5,815 nucleotides of DNA from Methylotenera sp. UBA6020 (GTDB lineage: Bacteria > Pseudomonadota > Gammaproteobacteria > Burkholderiales > Methylophilaceae), in assembly GCA_002429455.1 (NCBI GenBank), contig DIZU01000087.1, positions 7,812 to 13,626 on the forward strand, in the 5' to 3' direction. The notes under the pieces are model-generated. The model was not told the DNA's origin, made no database searches, and saw nothing but the letters and a program-made list of their open reading frames with translations. The translations under genes were made by a program, and so were the position numbers. Positions 1 to 5,815 of the stretch are shown piece by piece (within the stretch, counting starts at the first letter, position 1; the number at the start of each line of letters is the position of its first letter).

Positions 1-36
1 GTGTCATTGGTGTTTTTAGCAATCAATTTTGCATGC

Positions 37-42
37 TCAATT
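37..42 (-). other. Probable one-base insertion ending the TPR gene early
   Basis: The minus strand reads GCG TTG AAT TGA G. Dropping one A (41 or 42) gives ALIEHAKLIAKNTND reading to the window edge; dropping one T (39 or 40) gives ALNEHAKLIAKNTND. Either version completes the last repeat in register with earlier ones (compare SLSFAQAANN and KIIKFAKEQGG in the same protein). Only 12 codons remain before the edge, so an open frame alone proves little; the repeat match is the argument. Confidence 0.5.
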
Positions 43-858
43 CAACGCCTTTGCTGATGGGATATCGCCAGTCGCTACTTTAACTTTGGCTAATACATAA
101 CTGCCTTGTGCCTCAAAATAAGCGCCGCCCTGCTCTTTTGCAAATTTAATAATTTTATTGAGTGTGTTTTCTGCACTAATGTAGTTTTTTGCAATCGTGT
201 AATAACGCCCTAGTTCAATGCTGGAGTGGGCATATTGATCTAAAGTGCCAACTTGCTCATTCATAAGATACGCTTTAATTTGGTACTCAAGCGCTAAATC
301 GTTTTGATTCAAGATGTGATGCGTGAGTGCAATTTTTTCATAGCTCTCACCGCGCTCATTGTCATTTTCCGCAAGCTTGCCAGCAGATGAATAAGCCGTC
401 AAAGCTAAGGCATATTGTTTGTTTTCAAAGTGGATATCGCCTATTGCGTTTTGGTTAATGCGTTCTAATGTCTGATTATTAGCCGCTTGAGCGAAGGACA
501 AGCTTTGCTGATAGCTGGTAATCGCCTGCTCATTTTTTTTAGCTAGCTTGTAGGCATGGCCAGTAAGTAACGTTGCAATTGATTTGTCAAATTCATTGAT
601 CGACAAGGCATCAGCTAACTTGAATGCAGCTAATGCGCCATTTAAATCACCTTGAGCACTGAGCGCACGGCCTTGGCAAAGCAGTGCATCTTTATCATTG
701 TTATTGTTACTTAACACTTTATTGGTTTGTGCCAATGCAGCAGATAAATCTCCTTTTTCAACAGCCACATTGCAAGCAGTAGCCTCTGGACTCATTGCGT
801 AAACATTATTAAAAAACAAAGCAGTAAGTGCTAGAATTAAAGTGGTTTGTAATTTCAT
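37..858 (-). CDS. Exported TPR-repeat protein, probably periplasmic; C-terminus apparently lost by frameshift
   Basis: Role unknown; a tetratricopeptide scaffold that probably mediates protein contacts in the periplasm. From the ATG at 858, residues 1-21 form a signal peptide: a short basic N-end, a hydrophobic core (TLILALTALFF) and a VYA cleavage site before MSPEA. No lipobox cysteine follows. The rest is helix-pair repeats at roughly 31-51, 56-88, 95-127, 134-163, 172-200, 211-243 and a last one from 249. Two cysteines (C29, C61) could form a disulfide after export. I prefer the ATG over the in-frame TTG at 870, because GAGGGA at 871-876 lies directly against the TTG but 12 bases ahead of the ATG. 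The frame ends at a TGA (37-39) in the middle of a repeat, and the neighbouring frame continues the repeat to the window edge, so the true protein is probably longer. It lies downstream of cysQ beyond a hairpin and may be a separate unit. I do not recognise a named family. Confidence 0.8.
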   Translation of the reverse strand: MKLQTTLILALTALFFNNVYAMSPEATACNVAVEKGDLSAALAQTNKVLSNNNNDKDALLCQGRALSAQGDLNGALAAFKLADALSINEFDKSIATLLTGHAYKLAKKNEQAITSYQQSLSFAQAANNQTLERINQNAIGDIHFENKQYALALTAYSSAGKLAENDNERGESYEKIALTHHILNQNDLALEYQIKAYLMNEQVGTLDQYAHSSIELGRYYTIAKNYISAENTLNKIIKFAKEQGGAYFEAQGSYVLAKVKVATGDIPSAKALN

Positions 859-870
859 TTTTCTTTTCAA

Positions 871-876
871 TCCCTC
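871..876 (-). promoter_or_regulatory. Probable ribosome binding site of the TPR gene
   Basis: The minus strand reads GAGGGA, complementary to the 16S rRNA tail. It ends 12 bases before the ATG at 858 and touches the alternative TTG at 870. The spacing to the ATG is a little long but usable, while the spacing to the TTG is impossible, so it favours the ATG start. Confidence 0.4.
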
Positions 877-911
877 AATATGGTTGTCAAATTTTTTTAT
901 AAATGCACTTA

Positions 912-939
912 ATGTAATGCTAAAAACTTAGCATTACAT
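912..939 (-). terminator. Perfect 12-bp inverted repeat on the cysQ stop codon; possible 3'-end hairpin
   Basis: The arms at 912-923 and 928-939 are exactly complementary (ATGTAATGCTAA and its reverse complement) around a four-base loop. On the minus strand the TAA stop of cysQ (934-936) lies inside the first arm, so the hairpin forms at the very end of the message. The stem is AT-rich and no U-run follows directly on either strand; the next bases on the minus strand are TAAGTGCATT. It is therefore not a textbook intrinsic terminator. It may act as a weak terminator or a 3'-end stability element separating the cysQ operon from the TPR gene. Confidence 0.4.
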
Positions 940-1722
940 ATAATCTGCCCAATTATGCGAATTATTACTGGTCGCAAAGAACAAAGGGTTAAGTAAAGAG
1001 CGTTTATTGTTATAGCGCAACGTTAAACCAGCTTCATCTACAATATCACCACCCGCCTCCAGTAATATACAATGCGCCGCAGCGGTATCCCACTCTGAAG
1101 TAGGCCCCAATCTAGGGTATACATCTGCCGAACCTTCAGCGACTAAACATATTTTTAGAGAACTCCCCATGCTAATAAGTTCTGGCGTCACGCCTGTACG
1201 GTGTTCGATGTTTTGCATAAAACGCTGCATTTTTTGATCTGAATGTGAGCGGCTACCCGCTACAGTCGGTTGCTTGAGATCTAATGACTTAGTAAGGATA
1301 CGCTGGGCTGGGCTAGATTTAATTTGTTTGTAGGCACCGTGGGCTTGTGTAGCAAAATATAACACTTCGGTCACTGGGGCGTAAACCACGCCTAAAACTG
1401 GCTCATGCTGATTAATCAAAGCAATATTGACGGTAAACTCGCCGTTGCGCTTTACAAACTCACGTGTGCCATCCAGCGGGTCAATTAACCAGTATTGCTG
1501 CCATGTGCTGCGCGTTTCATAATCAATTGCCTCCGATTCTTCAGAAAGGATCGGGATCTGCGGTGTGAGTTGACTCAACGCGGAAACGATACAATGATGC
1601 GCAGCTAAATCCGCCTGCGTCAGAGGGGAGTTGTCTTCCTTTTTTACAACACTAAAGTCAGTTGAATACACTTGCATGATGGCTGCACCGGCATCTTTTG
1701 CAATTGCAATCACTTGTTCCAT
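934..1722 (-). CDS. cysQ: 3'(2'),5'-bisphosphate nucleotidase CysQ (inositol monophosphatase superfamily)
   Basis: Removes the 3'-phosphate from adenosine 3',5'-bisphosphate (PAP), giving AMP. PAP arises from PAPS during sulfate assimilation and would otherwise inhibit PAPS-using enzymes and oligoribonucleases; the enzyme is Mg-dependent and either cytoplasmic or loosely attached to the inner membrane. Counting from an upstream GTG at 1749, the superfamily metal-binding motifs are visible: SEES (69-72), DPLDGT (90-95) and WDTAA (220-224). The GSRSHSD stretch (165-171) and MGSSLK (194-199) are typical of the CysQ branch rather than SuhB. I chose the ATG at 1722 because its MEQVIAIAKDAG start lines up with the E. 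coli CysQ N-terminus. The GTG at 1749 would add nine residues and leave 9 bases after the ligA stop. Neither start has a clear ribosome binding site, which suggests translation coupled to ligA. It ends with TAA inside a hairpin. All catalytic motifs look intact. Confidence 0.9.
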   Translation of the reverse strand: MEQVIAIAKDAGAAIMQVYSTDFSVVKKEDNSPLTQADLAAHHCIVSALSQLTPQIPILSEESEAIDYETRSTWQQYWLIDPLDGTREFVKRNGEFTVNIALINQHEPVLGVVYAPVTEVLYFATQAHGAYKQIKSSPAQRILTKSLDLKQPTVAGSRSHSDQKMQRFMQNIEHRTGVTPELISMGSSLKICLVAEGSADVYPRLGPTSEWDTAAAHCILLEAGGDIVDEAGLTLRYNNKRSLLNPLFFATSNNSHNWADYM

Positions 1723-1758
1723 ATATTGATGATAGTTTTGATTATTCACGTTAATAAT

Positions 1759-3781
<2,023 letters not shown>

Positions 3782-5272
3782 TTAAGAAAATAACCTGAGT
3801 GCGCTATCTGAACCCGGTACGATGCCACGCACCAGCATGGTGGCATGGATTATTTTGAGTTGTTGGCGAATTTTTTCAATTTGAATATCTCCCAACATTT
3901 TGTTGTTGTCATCGACCAATAAAGCATTTAAGCCGATTTCCATTTGCCTTGCTACTTGTACCATTTGGCTGAATGCTTCAGCACACTGTTTGACATGAGG
4001 GATGTCTAGTTGAAAGGTTATGCCTTTTACCACTGAGGTTCTGAGCATTTCCTGACTGAAAGAATAGTCATCACGATTGAACATGACAAACGATGCTTGC
4101 GCCTGGTCTTTACCTGAAGCCTCGTCGAAATATTTGAAAGTTCCGTCAGATGCCAGCATGAGTCCTTGCGCTTCAGCCAAGCCTCTTAACTTGGTGCCAG
4201 TAAACGCACCATGTTCACCATGTACCAAATGAAAGCCCATGGATTTATCCACTTCAATACAAAATGTATCGAGTGCCACCGCCGTAGTAAGCGCATCACC
4301 AGTGCTTTGCCATTCTACGTGGGCGTTAATATCCAAGCCCATGGTTTCAACGGCTAACTGAAAGCGATTGAGCGTATGGCGCGATATCGGACCTGCACGA
4401 TCCGCCAGTTGCAAACTACAGGCAACTTTCGAAATTTGCTGATTGGATGTTGCCTCTTGTAATAAAGACCATTGTTTATTTGAATCTAATACATGTAAAT
4501 AAACAGGTTTGTCGTAACCGCTTAACAATCCCATTAAGGAGCCACTCAACTTGCTGACTGAAGTTTCAGCCGCTAAATATAGCACCGCCGTTAAATCCAT
4601 TTGTGCATGCAACATGGCGGGCAAGCTTAATGTAGATTCCTGAATCTCATTCTGGATGACTTCTGTGGCTGCATCCGGCACTGACTCTTCCAGAGCCATG
4701 GTGTCGTTAGGCTCGCTCTTGACAGCTTCGTATGGTGTTTGCTCATAAGCTGCTGCCGCTTTGTTTGCATGACTGAATGCATCGTGAAATATGGCTTTAA
4801 TATCATCATGTTGCGTTGGTTTTATATCAACATCTGCATCTAAATTGTTGTAGGTGTTAAAGTTGGAATCCTGACTAACAGATTCTTTAGCCGGTTGAGC
4901 ATAAGTGGCTTTAATGGGCATATCATCAGGCTGGGCATTCCTGAATGTATAGGATTGAGTTGCATTATCTGGTTGAGTGCCTGTTGTTGTGTCGTCAAAT
5001 GCGTTGTCATCAAGCGACTGCACTTGATGCAGCATTGCTTGATCGGACATTGCATTATCAACAGAAAAACCATCGCTGGCAGGGTCATCTAAGCTGGTAT
5101 AAAGACTAGCCGCATCTAATTTAGGGTCATCAAGCAAAGCATCGCTATGCAATGGTGAAAAATTACTTTCCACTTGTTGATGAAACCGTCTTTCCTGCCA
5201 CCAATTGACAACAAGTACGATGACTATAATCATCGCACCAATGACGATCAATATTGTTTGCAAATCACTCAT
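3782..5272 (-). CDS. zipA: Cell division protein ZipA, with a long acidic linker
   Basis: Inner-membrane protein that tethers FtsZ polymers to the membrane at the division site. One N-terminal membrane segment lies at about residues 5-25 (LQTILIVIGAMIIVIVLVV) with basic residues just after it (QERRFH), which fits the N-out, C-in topology of ZipA. Residues about 35-215 are a low-complexity linker rich in Asp, Gln, Ser and Asn. A conserved region begins near 222 (QLADRAGPISR at 288-298), and the FtsZ-binding ZipA_C fold covers about 335-480, with FTGTKLRGLAEAQG (357-370), GITFQLDIPHV (417-427) and LLVDDNNKML (451-460). At 496 residues it is much longer than E. coli ZipA (328), mostly because of the linker. 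The GTKLRGLAEA motif is, to my knowledge, typical of the betaproteobacterial form. The start is ATG with only a weak upstream GAAAG; smc ends 39 bases upstream and ligA starts immediately after the stop. Confidence 0.92.
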   Translation of the reverse strand: MSDLQTILIVIGAMIIVIVLVVNWWQERRFHQQVESNFSPLHSDALLDDPKLDAASLYTSLDDPASDGFSVDNAMSDQAMLHQVQSLDDNAFDDTTTGTQPDNATQSYTFRNAQPDDMPIKATYAQPAKESVSQDSNFNTYNNLDADVDIKPTQHDDIKAIFHDAFSHANKAAAAYEQTPYEAVKSEPNDTMALEESVPDAATEVIQNEIQESTLSLPAMLHAQMDLTAVLYLAAETSVSKLSGSLMGLLSGYDKPVYLHVLDSNKQWSLLQEATSNQQISKVACSLQLADRAGPISRHTLNRFQLAVETMGLDINAHVEWQSTGDALTTAVALDTFCIEVDKSMGFHLVHGEHGAFTGTKLRGLAEAQGLMLASDGTFKYFDEASGKDQAQASFVMFNRDDYSFSQEMLRTSVVKGITFQLDIPHVKQCAEAFSQMVQVARQMEIGLNALLVDDNNKMLGDIQIEKIRQQLKIIHATMLVRGIVPGSDSALRLFS

Positions 5273-5311
5273 TTACGCTAAGCTTTCAATCATTTTTAAG
5301 CCTTTAACCAC

Positions 5312-5815
5312 TTAAGCAGTTAATTCCTCAACCATTCTCACAGCGGCTTCCATATCGACATCCACAATACGTGAAACGCCAGACTCTTGCATAGTAACAC
5401 CTATCAATTGCTGAGCCATTTCCATCGTAATTTTATTATGACTCACGTATAAAAACTGTGTTTTTTCAGACATTTTTTTCACCATTGCACAAAACCGCTC
5501 GGTATTGCTGTCATCCAATGGCGCATCCACTTCATCCATCAGGCAAAATGGCGCTGGGTTCAATCTAAATAAGGCAAATACCAAAGCCAGTGCCGTTAAG
5601 GCTTTTTCACCGCCCGATAATAAATGAATGGTACTATTTTTTTTGCCTGGCGGCTGTGCAAAAACTTGCATGCCCGTATCTAAAATCTCTTCACCCAGTA
5701 ACTCAAGCCTTGCTTGCCCGCCGCCAAAAAGTGTGGTGAACAATTCATTAAAATGTCGGTTAGCCTCATCAAACGTGGCTTGTAAGCGCCCTCGCGTTTC
5801 ACGGTCTATCTTACG
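5312..5815 (-). CDS. smc: Chromosome segregation protein SMC, C-terminal ATPase lobe (partial, runs off the window)
   Basis: The last 167 residues of an SMC protein; the frame is open without a stop to the window edge, so the N-terminal lobe, coiled coil and hinge lie outside. SMC dimers organise and condense the chromosome in the cytoplasm, driven by ATP. In visible-residue numbering, the conserved entry [18 protein letters not shown] is at 22-39, and [19 protein letters not shown] (55-73) carries the ABC signature motif [18 protein letters not shown] (90-102) is Walker B with the catalytic glutamate E95 and the D-loop, and YVSHNK (123-128) has the switch histidine H126. A TTG at 5743 within the frame is internal, not a start. 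The gene ends in TAA and zipA starts 39 bases further on, so the two are likely in one transcript. RecN and SbcC were considered, but the [22 protein letters not shown] combination is that of SMC. Confidence 0.95.
   Translation of the reverse strand, partial: RKIDRETRGRLQATFDEANRHFNELFTTLFGGGQARLELLGEEILDTGMQVFAQPPGKKNSTIHLLSGGEKALTALALVFALFRLNPAPFCLMDEVDAPLDDSNTERFCAMVKKMSEKTQFLYVSHNKITMEMAQQLIGVTMQESGVSRIVDVDMEAAVRMVEELTA

Noticed and set aside
885..890. TTGACA on the minus strand upstream of the TPR gene, resembling a -35 box
   Set aside because: At 16-18 bases downstream there is only AAAAGA-like sequence, at the start of the coding region, with no -10 box and no room for a leader. A TATAAA-like stretch lies upstream near 895-903 with only a poor -35 match, so no promoter is called.
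4627..5092. Small open frames on both strands within zipA
   Set aside because: They fall in the low-complexity zipA linker, where compositional bias removes stop codons; their Met- and Gln-rich translations look like frame shadows.
5273..5311. Terminator or promoter between smc and zipA
   Set aside because: Only a 4-bp GCTT/AAGC pairing is visible in an AT-rich 39-base gap, with no U-tract and no convincing -35/-10 pair.

Overview
The window is a tightly packed, single-strand stretch of bacterial housekeeping DNA. All six supported coding pieces read on the minus strand, so transcription runs from high to low coordinates: smc (3' end only) -> zipA -> ligA -> cysQ -> a secreted TPR-repeat protein. 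Intergenic gaps are 0 to about 75 bases. The order zipA-ligA is a known gammaproteobacterial and betaproteobacterial arrangement, and smc upstream of zipA-ligA is, from general knowledge, typical of betaproteobacteria. The ZipA C-terminal region contains a GTKLRGLAEA-type motif that I associate with betaproteobacterial ZipA. Together with moderate-to-low GC this suggests a betaproteobacterium, possibly near the Methylophilaceae/Nitrosomonadales. The family-level guess is weak and rests on no search.

Layout from the upstream end: 5312-5815 holds the C-terminal ATPase lobe of SMC (chromosome condensation). 3782-5272 is ZipA, a membrane anchor for the FtsZ ring with a long acidic linker. 1759-3781 is NAD-dependent DNA ligase LigA, broken into two reading frames at about 2350. 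934-1722 (or 1749) is CysQ, a 3'(2'),5'-bisphosphate nucleotidase. A perfect 12-bp inverted repeat sits on the cysQ stop codon (912-939). 37-858 is an exported, probably periplasmic, tetratricopeptide protein whose end also looks frameshifted (about 39-42). The operon links chromosome organisation, septum assembly and replication/repair ligation, with CysQ as a metabolic passenger.

The main thing worth a second look is the pair of apparent one-base insertions, in ligA and in the TPR gene. Both produce a TGA preceded by T, while every undamaged gene end in the window uses TAA. LigA is normally essential, so sequence error is the leading explanation, followed by real mutation, with recoding a distant third. 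I found no mobile element, CRISPR array, RNA gene or defence-like system, and I do not think the window contains an undescribed biological system. There is no gene-free stretch over 300 bases.
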